DNA of 64,000 nt from PWQG01 sp050486205 (GTDB lineage: Bacteria; Pseudomonadota; Gammaproteobacteria; Pseudomonadales; Pseudohongiellaceae), in NCBI GenBank assembly GCA_050486205.1, contig JBJHCW010000007.1:1-64000 (forward strand), in the 5' to 3' direction. The position numbers were made by a program, and so were the translations under genes. Positions 17,130-25,296 of this stretch are shown here, one piece after another; position 1 is the stretch's first letter; the number at the start of each line of letters is the position of its first letter. The notes under the pieces are model-generated. The model searched no databases. It was not told the DNA's origin and saw only the letters and a list, made by a program, of their open reading frames with translations.

Positions 17130-17920
17130 TATGCCCCTGCCTTTTGCGCCAGACAGGGCTTTCCCGCATCCAGGCGTGACCAATTCGAGTGCTCTTCAAG
17201 GTAAGTCCGATCAAAACCGGAAAACTCAATCAAGCCTTCCAGGTCACAGATGCGTACAGAGCCGTTGTGTGCCTCCAGCAGGCCCATTTTTCGTAGCGCC
17301 TTGAATGTTCGGCTCACATGCACTGAACTCAGGCTCAGCGCGTCACCGATGATTGCCTGATTCAAGGGTAGCTCGAATTCGGATGTGCTCAGTTTCAGCC
17401 TTACCTTCATCTCGACAACAAAGTGGGCAAGCCGTTGCGCAGCGTTGCGTCGCCCAATATTTATCACCCGTTCAATAAGCATGGATTGTTCGCGCGCAAG
17501 TATCAGGAAAAACAGGTCCGTGAGGCGTGGCGCGCGATCAAATATGTCGGTGACCCGGCTGCGCGGGAAGGGGCAGGCGACCAGGGGTGTCAGTGCAATG
17601 AAGTCGGAGAGGTTGGTGTTGAAGCTCATTTCCCGCAAGCCCATGATCTGCCCGGGCAGGAAGATGTCCAACACCTGGCGTTGGCCGTCAGCCAGTGTGC
17701 GAATGGCACAGGCCCAGCCTGAGCGCAAGGTGAAAAAGCGGTCGGACTGCCCGCCAGCCGCCGCAAGGATGGTGCCAGCTTTGTACTCGCGGGCATCGCG
17801 CTCGAGTTCCTGCAGCAGCGCCTTCTCGTCATCATTCAGTTCGGCAAAGTGGGAGAACTGTTCGACGATACAGCTCTGAGGTGCCGTGTGCTTGTCGGAG
17901 CAATGCGGGATATCCGTCAT
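17129..17920 (-). CDS. Crp/Fnr-family transcriptional regulator
   Basis: About 263 residues. An N-terminal cyclic-nucleotide-binding-type beta barrel (about 15-125) contains KAGTILAAAGGQSDRFFTLRSGWA. A long dimer helix follows, then a C-terminal winged helix with NQAIIGDALSLSSVHVSRTFKALRKMGLL as the recognition region. The Fnr-type N-terminal cysteine cluster is not obvious; only two cysteines (CSDK, SCIV) precede the barrel. The ligand is therefore unclear. The start is uncertain: ATG 17920 fits the family length, and ATG 17953 is possible. It is co-transcribed with the ExoD gene that overlaps its stop. Confidence 0.85.
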   Translation of the reverse strand: MTDIPHCSDKHTAPQSCIVEQFSHFAELNDDEKALLQELERDAREYKAGTILAAAGGQSDRFFTLRSGWACAIRTLADGQRQVLDIFLPGQIMGLREMSFNTNLSDFIALTPLVACPFPRSRVTDIFDRAPRLTDLFFLILAREQSMLIERVINIGRRNAAQRLAHFVVEMKVRLKLSTSEFELPLNQAIIGDALSLSSVHVSRTFKALRKMGLLEAHNGSVRICDLEGLIEFSGFDRTYLEEHSNWSRLDAGKPCLAQKAGA

Positions 17921-18010
17921 TATTGTCAGCTCGATCGGACCGGGATGATGCATTGGTGCGAGAACCTTTGCCAGATGAATAATAAGCGTGCTCAATTTTG
18001 GCGGTCAAGC

Positions 18011-18040
18011 AAAAAAAAGGCCGCCCGGGAGGGCGGCCTG
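18011..18040 (-). terminator. Rho-independent terminator of the BON-domain gene
   Basis: On the minus strand the stem AGGCCGCCC/GGGCGGCCT with a four-base loop is followed directly by eight T residues. It lies 37 bases beyond the BON gene stop. A textbook intrinsic terminator. Confidence 0.92.
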
Positions 18041-18076
18041 AGGGAATCCACCGACGGAAGGGTGGCAAACTCTGGG

Positions 18077-18637
18077 TCAGGAACCGACGACCAGGCGATT
18101 GATTACGCGCTCAACGCCATCGGTTTCGGAAGCAACCTGTTCCGCTTTCTCAACTTCCGCACGGGATTCAACTTCGCCTTCAAGCGTGACTACATCATTC
18201 TCGGTAGACACACTGATCGACATGCCAGGCACATCGTCTTCAAGCAACAGACGTCCCCGGACGCGCGCAGTTGTTGTGGCATCACTTACCCGATCGCCAA
18301 AACTGCGTTCGCCGTTGTCCATAAGCGGCAATTCCCGATTCACACTGATATTGTTATTGACGCGATCAATACCATTGACGTCCATGGCGATTTCCTCGGC
18401 CAGGTCACGTTTGGCATCTTCGTCAACCTCGCCACTGAGCGTGGCAGTGCTGCCGGAGACCTCTATCTCGAGGTCAAAGGGATTCAATTCGCGATTCACC
18501 GCAAAAATTCCCCAAAGTTGCCCTTCAAGGCGGGCTTCATTGACCCGATCAAGGGTGTCATTGGCTTGCACCACACCACTGGTGGCGACAAGCACGGCTG
18601 CAAACATCAATAGCTGTTTCATCGTTCTGCTAAACAT
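18077..18637 (-). CDS. Periplasmic protein with two BON domains (OsmY-like)
   Basis: 186 residues with a signal peptide (about 1-25, ending VVQAND). The two BON domains (about 30-100 and 115-186) each show the pattern of a conserved Gly-Val followed by V.N.: GIDRVNNNISV and GVERVINRLVV. BON domains bind phospholipid or envelope surfaces; the E. coli counterpart OsmY is an osmotically induced periplasmic protein and chaperone. ATG 18637 has a near-perfect AAGGAGG seven bases upstream, which settles the start. Neighbouring genes (DUF1328, DUF6435) are also small stress-type genes on the same strand, but promoters look independent. Confidence 0.9.
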   Translation of the reverse strand: MFSRTMKQLLMFAAVLVATSGVVQANDTLDRVNEARLEGQLWGIFAVNRELNPFDLEIEVSGSTATLSGEVDEDAKRDLAEEIAMDVNGIDRVNNNISVNRELPLMDNGERSFGDRVSDATTTARVRGRLLLEDDVPGMSISVSTENDVVTLEGEVESRAEVEKAEQVASETDGVERVINRLVVGS

Positions 18638-18729
18638 CAGATCCTCCTTTTCACTGTTCAAAGAGTAAGACAACCCATTGTCTTCAGTGGTTCTGTGCTG
18701 CTACGTGGCTGCTATGGTCTGGAATGCGG

Positions 18730-18894
18730 TCACATAGGCGGGCGGCGGCCAGCCACGAAAAATACGATGGACAGAATCAGGCCCACCACGAACAGTATCC
18801 AGGCAATATTCACAGCCGCGCCTGCGATACCGGTCAAACCCAGCGCTGCGGCAATCAATGCCACAATAAGAAACGACAACGCCATTCCAATCAT
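18730..18894 (-). CDS. DUF1328 small membrane protein (YtjA-like)
   Basis: 54 residues: two hydrophobic helices, MALSFLIVALIAAALGLTG and a second around NIAWILFVVGLILSIVFFVAG, then a short basic tail (RRPPM). This matches the DUF1328/YtjA family of tiny inner-membrane proteins, often stress-induced and of unknown function. The ribosome binding site AAGGAG lies eight bases before the ATG at 18894. Confidence 0.9.
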   Translation of the reverse strand: MIGMALSFLIVALIAAALGLTGIAGAAVNIAWILFVVGLILSIVFFVAGRRPPM

Positions 18895-18955
18895 GTCTTT
18901 CACTCCTTGTATTGTTTCCTAGCTTTCCATAACGAGGATATGACGAAGATCTCAG

Positions 18956-18986
18956 CCCTGTCGTTAACTTGGGTTAAACGTCAGGG
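18956..18986 (-). terminator. Imperfect stem-loop after the DUF6435 gene
   Basis: CCCTG.CGTTAAC pairs imperfectly with GGTTAAACG.CAGGG around a short loop, 24 bases beyond the DUF6435 stop codon. No strong T-run follows, so termination is inferred from position. Confidence 0.4.
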
Positions 18987-19009
18987 ATAAAAGATTCGGT
19001 CAATCGCCT

Positions 19010-19216
19010 TCAGCAAAAAGGATTGCGGCCCTGCCTGGCGTCGGATGAGCCCTGCTTCAGCGCCTGCAGACGGGCGTACAGGCTGTTCGCTTCCTCCTGC
19101 AGGATGGCAAAGTCACGCATGTTACCACTGCGCTGGGCCATCATCGCTTCGCCCAGCTTGCGCTCGTACGCCTGCTGGAGCTTCTTTTCCGGATTGCCTT
19201 TGAAGAATTGGAACAC
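19010..19216 (-). CDS. DUF6435-type small protein
   Basis: 68 residues, charged and helical: it opens MFQFFKGNPEKKLQQAYERK and continues with LGEAMMAQRSGNMRDFAILQEEANSLYARLQAL. This matches the family of small cytoplasmic proteins listed as DUF6435 or Lacal_2735-like, function unknown. It starts with GTG at 19216, six bases after GGAG. Confidence 0.8.
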   Translation of the reverse strand: MFQFFKGNPEKKLQQAYERKLGEAMMAQRSGNMRDFAILQEEANSLYARLQALKQGSSDARQGRNPFC

Positions 19217-19415
19217 CTTGTTCTCCTGGTGATAGCATGACTTTCGCTATTCGGGTGCAGATTGTGCACGTTGCGCAGAGTGTGCAAGTTGTCCGTGCGA
19301 CTGCACACCCACCTGAATACGATAAAGATGCGCCATTGGTTCTGGCTCATCCGCGGAAGGCTGGTCAGCGTAACTGCATTTGACAACACAGGATGCTGTA
19401 GAGGTAGTGGAAACC

Positions 19416-20177
19416 ATGGCAGGAAAGAAACGATTGACACTTCTGGCCGCCGTCACCGGCGCCGTCCTCCCCGCGCTGGCCCATCCGAACGAGCAGTCAC
19501 CCTGGCTGCTCACAGTAGAAGCCGGTCCGATATGGGTGTCCCGCAACGCTGTACAGATTCCCAATGACGCTCAGGGTGACCGGTTCGATCTGTTGGAGCT
19601 GACCGGCACCGGGCCGGATCCTTACCTGCGCGTGGCGGCTGAATACCGATGGCGCGACCGGCACAGTTTCACCGGCCTGTATGCGCCGGTCAGCGTATCG
19701 GGTACTGGCCTGTTCCAAGAAGACACCCGGTTTGCCGGTGAAACCTTTGCCGGGAACGAGCCCGTGCGCGGCAGTTTCACGTTCAATACCTACCGTTTTG
19801 GCTGGCGCTATCACTGGATCGAAAACGAGCAATGGCGCTTGAGAGTGGGGGCCACAGCGCTGGTGCGCGATGCCAATGTGAGGCTGCGCCAGGGGCAGAT
19901 GGCAGCTGACGATCCGGATCTTGGTTTTGTGCCGCTGTTGAGCCTGCAGGCGACGCGATTCTGGCGCAATGGCCTGGCACTTGATCTGGATGTGGAGGGG
20001 CTGGGCGCCGGGCAGGGCAGGGCCATAGATGCGGCCCTGAGCCTGGAGTATGATCTTACCCCACAGCTTGCTGCCCGAATCGGATATCGCACGCTGGAAG
20101 GTGGCGCTGACAATGACAGTGTTTACACGTTTGCATGGATCCATTACGGCCTGCTTGGCCTGAGGTACCGGTTTTGA
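19416..20177 (+). CDS. Predicted outer-membrane beta-barrel protein
   Basis: 253 residues with a signal peptide ending near LPALAHPNE. The rest alternates polar and hydrophobic residues in strand-like blocks (FNTYRFGWRYHWIENEQWRLRVGATALV, LAARIGYRTLEG) and ends YGLLGLRYRF with a terminal Phe, the hallmark of a BAM-assembled barrel. No close family name is recognised. Start: ATG 19416 with GAGG 11 bases upstream; the open frame to 19380 lacks a site. Its stop overlaps the likely start of the next gene, so the two are probably one operon. Confidence 0.75.
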   Translation: MAGKKRLTLLAAVTGAVLPALAHPNEQSPWLLTVEAGPIWVSRNAVQIPNDAQGDRFDLLELTGTGPDPYLRVAAEYRWRDRHSFTGLYAPVSVSGTGLFQEDTRFAGETFAGNEPVRGSFTFNTYRFGWRYHWIENEQWRLRVGATALVRDANVRLRQGQMAADDPDLGFVPLLSLQATRFWRNGLALDLDVEGLGAGQGRAIDAALSLEYDLTPQLAARIGYRTLEGGADNDSVYTFAWIHYGLLGLRYRF

Positions 20178-21328
20178 CAACGAGGATGAAGCGAATATCC
20201 AGGATTCTGATTGGCATTGTACTGGTGTTGGGGCTCGCAGCGCTTTATGTGTTCAATCCGCGTTTGCCGTCACCTGAAACCGGGCAAAGTGCATTGTTGT
20301 ACCAACCCGGCGGTTTTGGCGTGCAGCGCGATCGTATTTCCCTGGTGGACAGCGCCCGGCCCACACAGGCCAATGGGGAGTTTACCGGTAGTGCTGAACG
20401 CAGGTTTGACGGTTATCTCTGGTACCCGGATGTGCCCGCAGATGTGCACGGTCGTGTTCCGCTGATTGTATACAGTCACGGCTTTATGTCATCGGCCACT
20501 GAGCCGGAGTACCTTGTGGATTTTCTGGTGCCCAAGGGCTACGTGCTGGTCTCGGTGAATTACCCGCTCAGCCACGGTGGTGCCCCCGGCGGTCCGACAG
20601 TGCGGGATGTGATCAATCAGCCGGGTGATGTGAGCTTTGTCATCAATGCAATACTGGCGCGAAACGAGGATCCGGACGATACATTGTACGGCAGGGTGGA
20701 TCCGGATCGGATTGCGGCCGTCGGCCTGTCGCTGGGTGGACTTACTACACAGCTTGCCACTTTTCACCGGGACCGGCGTGATCCGCGCATTGCCGCCGCT
20801 GTCTCCATCGCCGGGCCCAGTGCGCCGCTGGAGGCACTGTTCTTTGAGGCATCAGATATCCCATTCATGATGATTGCCGGTGACGCCGATGCCATCGTGC
20901 CGTATCAGGCCAATGCAGCACCGATTCCGGAAAAGGCGCCAGGCAGTTTGCTTGTAAGCCTGAGCGGGGGCTCACACGTAGGCTTTGCCAGCGTGGCGAC
21001 CACCGTCTTGCGATGGGCCCGTCATCCTGATCGGCTGGTGTGCCCGATGTTGCTCAACGGTCTGGATCGGGAAGGCAACGAGGATGAGCTGTTGCTGCAA
21101 CCAGATCCGCAAAACGGCATATCCACCACTATGGCAATGCCCTGTGATATGCAAACCTGGGATCGCGCCATGCGCCCGGCGCGACAACAGATGCTGACCC
21201 GCCTGGCTGTATACGCGTTTCTTGAGCAACATTTCAATGTGGATCAGGGCAGGCGTGAGGAAATGGCCGAGTATCTGTCCCGTGATCTGGTGGCAGAGAA
21301 TCCGGATGTCACAGTACGTCGGCATTGA
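20174..21328 (+). CDS. Alpha/beta hydrolase (PAF-acetylhydrolase/dienelactone-hydrolase-like)
   Basis: About 384 residues with an N-terminal membrane anchor (ILIGIVLVLGLAALYVF), so probably periplasm-facing. It carries the oxyanion region VYSHGFMSS, the nucleophile elbow GLSLGG, a candidate acid in MIAGDADAIVP and a catalytic His in GGSHVGF. Overall arrangement resembles platelet-activating-factor acetylhydrolase-type lipases. Start choice: the TTG at 20174 overlaps the previous stop (TTGA) and has GAGG eight bases upstream. ATG 20186 is also possible, but its only GAGG abuts the codon. The substrate is unknown. Confidence 0.8.
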   Translation: MTTRMKRISRILIGIVLVLGLAALYVFNPRLPSPETGQSALLYQPGGFGVQRDRISLVDSARPTQANGEFTGSAERRFDGYLWYPDVPADVHGRVPLIVYSHGFMSSATEPEYLVDFLVPKGYVLVSVNYPLSHGGAPGGPTVRDVINQPGDVSFVINAILARNEDPDDTLYGRVDPDRIAAVGLSLGGLTTQLATFHRDRRDPRIAAAVSIAGPSAPLEALFFEASDIPFMMIAGDADAIVPYQANAAPIPEKAPGSLLVSLSGGSHVGFASVATTVLRWARHPDRLVCPMLLNGLDREGNEDELLLQPDPQNGISTTMAMPCDMQTWDRAMRPARQQMLTRLAVYAFLEQHFNVDQGRREEMAEYLSRDLVAENPDVTVRRH

Positions 21329-21421
21329 TTTTGGTGGTGCCGGGTCTGAGGTCCACAGCAACGGCATTGTCACACCCGGCGCCTTGCCGTATTGTTGAGC
21401 CTTTCCACAGGAGATTGTTAT

Positions 21422-21802
21422 ATGTTCAGTCACGTCATGCTGGGTGCAAATGACATTCAGGCTTCCAAGGCTTTTTATGATGCCACACTTGCAGTGCTTG
21501 GCTTCAAACCCGGGGTCATTGATGACAAGGGGCGTTGTTTCTATTTCAGCAAGAGTGGCGTCTTTGCCCTCAGCAAACCCATCGATGGCAATCCCGCCTG
21601 TAATGGCAATGGCAGCACCATCGGTTTTGCCGCGCCCGACCCGGCTACGGCAGATGCCTGGCATGAAGCCGGCCTGGCCAGCGGTGGCACTGCCTGTGAA
21701 GATCCACCGGGCATCCGCGAAGGCGCCGGTGGCAAGTTGTACCTCGCCTACCTGCGTGATCCGGCCGGCAACAAGGTATGTGCGCTGCACCGCGTGGCGT
21801 GA
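21422..21802 (+). CDS. VOC (glyoxalase/bleomycin-resistance fold) protein
   Basis: A 126-residue single-module VOC protein: FSHVMLGANDIQASKAFYDATLAVLGFKP supplies the first beta-alpha-beta unit and a possible His ligand, and YLAYLRDPAGNKVCALH ends the second. Such proteins may be glyoxalase-type or antibiotic-binding; no substrate is implied here. AGGAG precedes ATG 21422. Its stop overlaps the GTG of the second ExoD gene (GTGA), so the two are translationally coupled. Confidence 0.87.
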   Translation: MFSHVMLGANDIQASKAFYDATLAVLGFKPGVIDDKGRCFYFSKSGVFALSKPIDGNPACNGNGSTIGFAAPDPATADAWHEAGLASGGTACEDPPGIREGAGGKLYLAYLRDPAGNKVCALHRVA

Positions 21803-22392
21803 GACCTGACCAGGATCAGGCCAGAACGCTGGAGCAATTGCTGGACCATCTGGCCGAGGCCGCTGGTACGCGCAAACGCGTATCACTGGCTACCGTGGTC
21901 GAGGTGGTGGGGCAGCGCTCCTTTGGTGCGGTACTGCTGGTTGTGGGCCTGCTTCTGGTCTCACCGCTGAGCGGCATTATTGGTATGGCTACAATCAGTG
22001 CCATTGTGGTGACGCTTATTGCGGTGCAACTGCTGCTGGATCGAGAGTATATCTGGCTACCGCGCTGGTTGATGCAACGCTCCACCAGATCGACCCATGC
22101 ACTTCGGGCCATAGCCGCACTCAGGCGCCCGGCACGTATCATGGACCGATGGGTCAAGCCGCGATTGCCGTTTCTGACGCGTCGCTTCGGCACCAGTGCA
22201 GTCGCACTGATGTGTATCCTGGTGGCTTCGATCATGCCGTTCATGGAGCTGATACCTTTCTCAGCAACTGTCGCTGGCGTGCCACTCACAATGCTCGGGC
22301 TCACACTGTTCGCAAAAGACGGCGCGCTGGCCATAGTAGCTGCCGTGTTTGTCGGGCTTTTCTTTCTGGCGGTGCGTTTCCTGTTCTTCTAG
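21799..22392 (+). CDS. ExoD-family membrane protein, copy 2
   Basis: A 197-residue paralogue of the product of 16515-17129, sharing the VVGQRSFGAVLLVVGLLLVSPLSGI core and the VKPRLPFLTRRFGTSAVALMC...PFMELIPF region. As in copy 1, a soluble N-terminal helix region precedes hydrophobic segments. GTG 21799, overlapping the VOC stop as GTGA, is preferred to ATG 21778, which lies inside the VOC gene. The biochemical role of ExoD is unknown; a link to exopolysaccharide or alkali tolerance is family lore only. Confidence 0.85.
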   Translation: MRPDQDQARTLEQLLDHLAEAAGTRKRVSLATVVEVVGQRSFGAVLLVVGLLLVSPLSGIIGMATISAIVVTLIAVQLLLDREYIWLPRWLMQRSTRSTHALRAIAALRRPARIMDRWVKPRLPFLTRRFGTSAVALMCILVASIMPFMELIPFSATVAGVPLTMLGLTLFAKDGALAIVAAVFVGLFFLAVRFLFF

Positions 22393-22453
22393 GGAATTAA
22401 TCAGAGGTTCCCTAGACAGTCAGTTTCCCTGTCCAACGCTGTATCGGGGGTGG

Positions 22454-22488
22454 AAAAGGGGCGTGAGTCTGAACCACGCCCCTTGTTT
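22454..22488. terminator. Bidirectional intrinsic terminator
   Basis: AAGGGGCGTG (22456-22465) and CACGCCCCTT (22475-22484) form a perfect 10-bp stem with a nine-base loop, with A-rich and T-rich flanks. It lies between the convergent ExoD and barrel genes. Confidence 0.9.
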
Positions 22489-22489
22489 C

Positions 22490-23122
22490 TCAACGGCTCC
22501 AGTTAAACGTGTAACGATAGCCAATCGCCGCAGAGGTGGTGGCGTCGTCATCCACGCCAAGATTCAGAAAAAGTGAAGAGCTGTCATTGAACCACCAGGC
22601 CGCACCTGCACCAATGGACAATCGGCCGTCATAGTTGCTAAGGCTGATATAATCCAGCCCGGCGTTGATTTCCAGATTGGGTGACGTGAGATGACGAATA
22701 CCGGCAGCCAATAGAATACCATTGTCATCTTCCTTGCCACAGAAGCCGGATACGCAGGCTTCCGCCTCGGCGCTTGCCAGGCCAATCCGAGCGACAAAGT
22801 CAGTGGCAGCGGCAATCGGAAATGCGGCACCCAGCGACAAGCTCCCGGTACTGAGGCTTAGTTCGTTTCCAAAACCGCTGTTGTCAAGGTAGCTGCCACC
22901 AATCGCGACAAAAAGATTGTCCGAGAATTGGTAACTTCCCGCCAATGCCGCGCCATTAATTCCGCTGAAACGTACGTTGCCCACTCGTACATCGTCATTG
23001 AAGTTGAGGCCGTTGAACGAGATGCTCAGCGTGCTGTAGCTGAAATTGCTGGCCGAAGCCGGTGAAACAAGTGCAAATGAGGTCAGTGCAGCCAGGCTGA
23101 GAGCGAGCAAGGGTTTGTACAT
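22490..23122 (-). CDS. Small outer-membrane beta-barrel protein
   Basis: 210 residues with a clear signal peptide (ending SPASAS, about residue 24). The mature part has eight-strand-barrel-like repeats of alternating residues (GSYQFSDNLFVAIGGSYLDNS, IGAGAAWWFNDSSSLFLNLGV) and ends IGYRYTFNWSR, with the aromatic just inside the terminus. Two cysteines in ACVSGFCGKEDD could form a loop disulfide. It resembles OmpA- or porin-like small barrels without a specific match. Transcription ends at the terminator directly downstream. Confidence 0.75.
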   Translation of the reverse strand: MYKPLLALSLAALTSFALVSPASASNFSYSTLSISFNGLNFNDDVRVGNVRFSGINGAALAGSYQFSDNLFVAIGGSYLDNSGFGNELSLSTGSLSLGAAFPIAAATDFVARIGLASAEAEACVSGFCGKEDDNGILLAAGIRHLTSPNLEINAGLDYISLSNYDGRLSIGAGAAWWFNDSSSLFLNLGVDDDATTSAAIGYRYTFNWSR

Positions 23123-23276
23123 TAGATGTCCTTTTGGGGTAGTGTTCGAACGCAGGTTCTACGATAGTCGTTTTGGCAGGCGGGATCTTGTGCTATCCCG
23201 GAAGAGAGAGGGCAGGCCCCTCTGCCGGCGCGGATAGTAACACAGATCGAATTGCTCATCATTCAGCGATGGGATG

Positions 23277-24008
23277 TTACCGCGCAGGGTCCATCCATTT
23301 GCGCCGTGGCCACAATACATAGACCCCCAGGGCAAAGCCCAGGGTCAACAGCAGCCGCAAGGTACTGCCAGCAGTCTGCTGCCAGGACACCGGGATTCCC
23401 AGAAAACGATAACCCCAGCTGACACTGATGGTGCCCAGATCATCGGGCGACAGTGGCCACACGGTAGTGACGCTCTGACCGGCGCTGACAAAGGCCAGCA
23501 ATACCATGCCGGCGACCGGCCAGGTCATGACCATCATTCGGTTCCTGGCGGCAATGCAGAACGCAGCCACCAGGAGCGGAGCGAGCAGGTAGCTGTTAAA
23601 CAGAATGAGTGTCTCGATCAGTGGTGGCAGCCACGCGGGCATGGCTGCCGTGCCCATACCCTGATATTGAATGACCGTCAGCGTAATGGCAGCCAGATTG
23701 GCGATGAAGATCAAAAGGAAAATCAGCAGGGGTGACAGAAAGTACACCATCCCGGGAAAGCGGAATGACCATGATCGAAGTTCAGGGCGGCACAGTATGG
23801 CGTCGGCAATGGCCTGATGGTCGCCCAGTGATTCGTGCGCTCTGGCCGAAGCCTCGTGGCTGTCCATGCCTTCGGCCAGGTATTGTTCGTGCAGGTCTTC
23901 GTGGTGCTGTTGCAACTCAGTCAGTGTGCGCCGGACAAATCGTGGTTTGACGCCGCCGCGCAACAGTTTCCGTCCCAGCTTATTGAGCATATCAGGCAGT
24001 TCCGGCAT
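23277..24008 (-). CDS. Integral membrane protein paired with a PadR regulator
   Basis: 243 residues. The N-terminal soluble part (RFVRRTLTELQQHHEDLHEQYLAEGMDSHEASARAHESLGDHQAIADAIL) is the helical 'permease prefix'-type domain commonly encoded beside PadR regulators. About four hydrophobic helices follow (SPLLIFLLIFIANLAAITL, LLAPLLVAAFCIAA, GMVLLAFVSAG, LLLTLGFALGVYVLW). ATG 24008 is chosen because GAGG (24020-24017) stands eight bases before it. The gene overlaps the end of padR by 17 bases, so it is the last gene of a coupled unit. Function unknown. Confidence 0.8.
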   Translation of the reverse strand: MPELPDMLNKLGRKLLRGGVKPRFVRRTLTELQQHHEDLHEQYLAEGMDSHEASARAHESLGDHQAIADAILCRPELRSWSFRFPGMVYFLSPLLIFLLIFIANLAAITLTVIQYQGMGTAAMPAWLPPLIETLILFNSYLLAPLLVAAFCIAARNRMMVMTWPVAGMVLLAFVSAGQSVTTVWPLSPDDLGTISVSWGYRFLGIPVSWQQTAGSTLRLLLTLGFALGVYVLWPRRKWMDPAR

Positions 24009-24339
24009 GGCCATCACCTCTGAGTACCTTTTCGATTCCGTGACTTACATGTTGCCATTGTTGATCCAGCGTCTTCAGGCGCTGTGCACCTTTGGCGGTA
24101 ACCTGATAATAGATACGGGCGCGACCGTTTACCACCTTCTCACTGGCTTTCAGCAGCTTTCTGCTCTCCAGGCTATGCAGCAGAGGGTAAACAACGCCTT
24201 CGGCCAGTATGATGGCCTCGCCGGAGGCCAGGCGGATGGCGCGCACAAGTTCGTATCCGTACATCTCGCGTTGGGCCAGTAACCTGAGTATCAATAACTC
24301 GGGTACACCCGACATGAATGCTGCATTGGTTTTTGCCAT
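23992..24339 (-). CDS. PadR-family transcriptional repressor
   Basis: 115 residues, typical for the short PadR type. The winged helix reads LLILRLLAQREMYGYELVRAIRL with the wing at LAEGVVYPLLHSLESRKLLKASEK and RARIYYQVTAKGAQRL. Family members usually repress their own operon together with a neighbouring membrane-protein gene and are lifted by small hydrophobic ligands. Here it lies between a TonB-like gene (22-base gap) and the membrane-protein gene (overlap). A palindrome over a -10 box upstream of the first gene of the operon (25127-25157) is the likely operator. Confidence 0.9.
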   Translation of the reverse strand: MAKTNAAFMSGVPELLILRLLAQREMYGYELVRAIRLASGEAIILAEGVVYPLLHSLESRKLLKASEKVVNGRARIYYQVTAKGAQRLKTLDQQWQHVSHGIEKVLRGDGHAGTA

Positions 24340-24361
24340 AGTGCTCTGCCTTTCCGATGTC

Positions 24362-25099
24362 TCAGGGGCCGATTCCCATAACCCGATCGCGTGTTATGTG
24401 GGTGCGGTTTATTGTATCAGTCATTCTCAATGCCCGGGCAGCCTGGCGGGCGTCAGTGAAACCCTCGCCCGTGTCCAGGGGGGCCTCGGCCGGTCCCCGG
24501 GCGAAGTAATCTGCCACAATGCTGGCGTCCAACACGCTGAAATCCGCGTTGTCCTGCTCTGCGCAGTCAAACAGCGGATTTCGTCTCTGCATGGTGTCGC
24601 AGTGCATCTGCAGGGCGCGCTCGCTTTGTTGTGCCGAGGTGCCGTTCACTGCAGTGCGCAGCTCAGCGTTTGTTGGCGGCTGAAGGCGAGGTCGCTCAGA
24701 CTCTTCCGCTGGCGCCTGTACGGGCATTTGCGCCGCTTCGGCCGGCGGGCCGGGAAGGGCAATCTCCTCTATCGGAGTCGTCTCAACGGCCTCCACAGGT
24801 GAGCTGTCGTCCTGCATCCGATTGTCTGCCGGTGGCGCCCGTCCGGGCACTTGTGCCGGTTCGGCCGGGACGAGTTCTGGCACAAAGCTGATCCGGATGC
24901 TGGTTGGACCGGTTGGCTCGGGCAGACGAATATCAGTCTGGATCATCGCGATAAGAACAGCACCGTGAACCAGCACACTGACCGCTATGGGCAAAAGCAT
25001 CCGGGGTCTGGCAGGCGCAGGCCTGCCAGTCCCATGCGATTCGTCCAATACTGTGGAATCGGACAGACAAGGTTCGAGCCGTTGCATCATTTCCAGCAT
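24362..25099 (-). CDS. TonB-like N-terminally anchored protein
   Basis: 245 residues. A short cytoplasmic segment is followed by one transmembrane helix (MLLPIAVSVLVHGAVLIAMI) that includes the SVLVHG pattern of TonB/TolA-like anchors, then a Pro/Glu/Ala-rich periplasmic stretch (about 75-145). The C-terminal 100 residues contain two cysteines (MHCDTM, FDCAEQ) but no convincing TonB C-terminal domain with its YP motif. I therefore call it TonB-like in architecture only. It is the first gene of the PadR operon and faces DUF1826 across the Zur-type operator. Confidence 0.6.
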   Translation of the reverse strand: MLEMMQRLEPCLSDSTVLDESHGTGRPAPARPRMLLPIAVSVLVHGAVLIAMIQTDIRLPEPTGPTSIRISFVPELVPAEPAQVPGRAPPADNRMQDDSSPVEAVETTPIEEIALPGPPAEAAQMPVQAPAEESERPRLQPPTNAELRTAVNGTSAQQSERALQMHCDTMQRRNPLFDCAEQDNADFSVLDASIVADYFARGPAEAPLDTGEGFTDARQAARALRMTDTINRTHITRDRVMGIGP

Positions 25100-25126
25100 C
25101 CGTCATTGCCGGTCCATCGATAGACC

Positions 25127-25173
25127 TTCAATATACCTTGTAATTATAGGTATTGAAATACAGACACGTTCAA
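25127..25173 (-). promoter_or_regulatory. Promoter with overlapping palindrome, TonB-like/padR operon
   Basis: On the minus strand TTGAAC (25173-25168) and a perfect TATAAT (25148-25143) are 19 bases apart. The -10 box overlaps the palindrome ATACCT (25133-25138)/AGGTAT (25148-25153), with an outer TTCA/TGAA offset by two bases. Such overlap fits a repressor site, and PadR is the obvious candidate. Confidence 0.5.
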
Positions 25174-25193
25174 ACCAGGGCATGCGATGCACT

Positions 25194-25231
25194 TTGCAAC
25201 GGAAACCATGCATGATATGTTATAACATAGC
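25194..25231 (+). promoter_or_regulatory. Zur-type operator over a DUF1826 promoter
   Basis: GATATGTTATAACATAGC (25214-25231) contains a perfect 14-base palindrome at 25216-25229 and matches the proteobacterial Zur box (GAAATGTTATAACATTTC-like). It overlaps the -10 of a promoter TTGCAA (25194-25199), 16-base spacer, TATGTT (25216-25221), 66 bases before the DUF1826 start. Zinc-loaded Zur would block this promoter. Confidence 0.75.
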
Positions 25232-25296
25232 TATCGATGTGCGAGCCAAGTGTGCCAATCAAGACCCATGTGCAGACAGGACAGAGGTAATACCCA

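Noticed and set aside
22454..22488. A GGGGACAG-like repeat (AAAAGGGGCGTG)
   Set aside because: It shares only AAAAGGGG with the family and has its own loop and stem, so it is an ordinary terminator.
24362..25099. True TonB protein
   Set aside because: Only the anchor and Pro-rich region resemble TonB. The C-terminal domain with its YP motif is absent and no ExbB/ExbD genes are adjacent.
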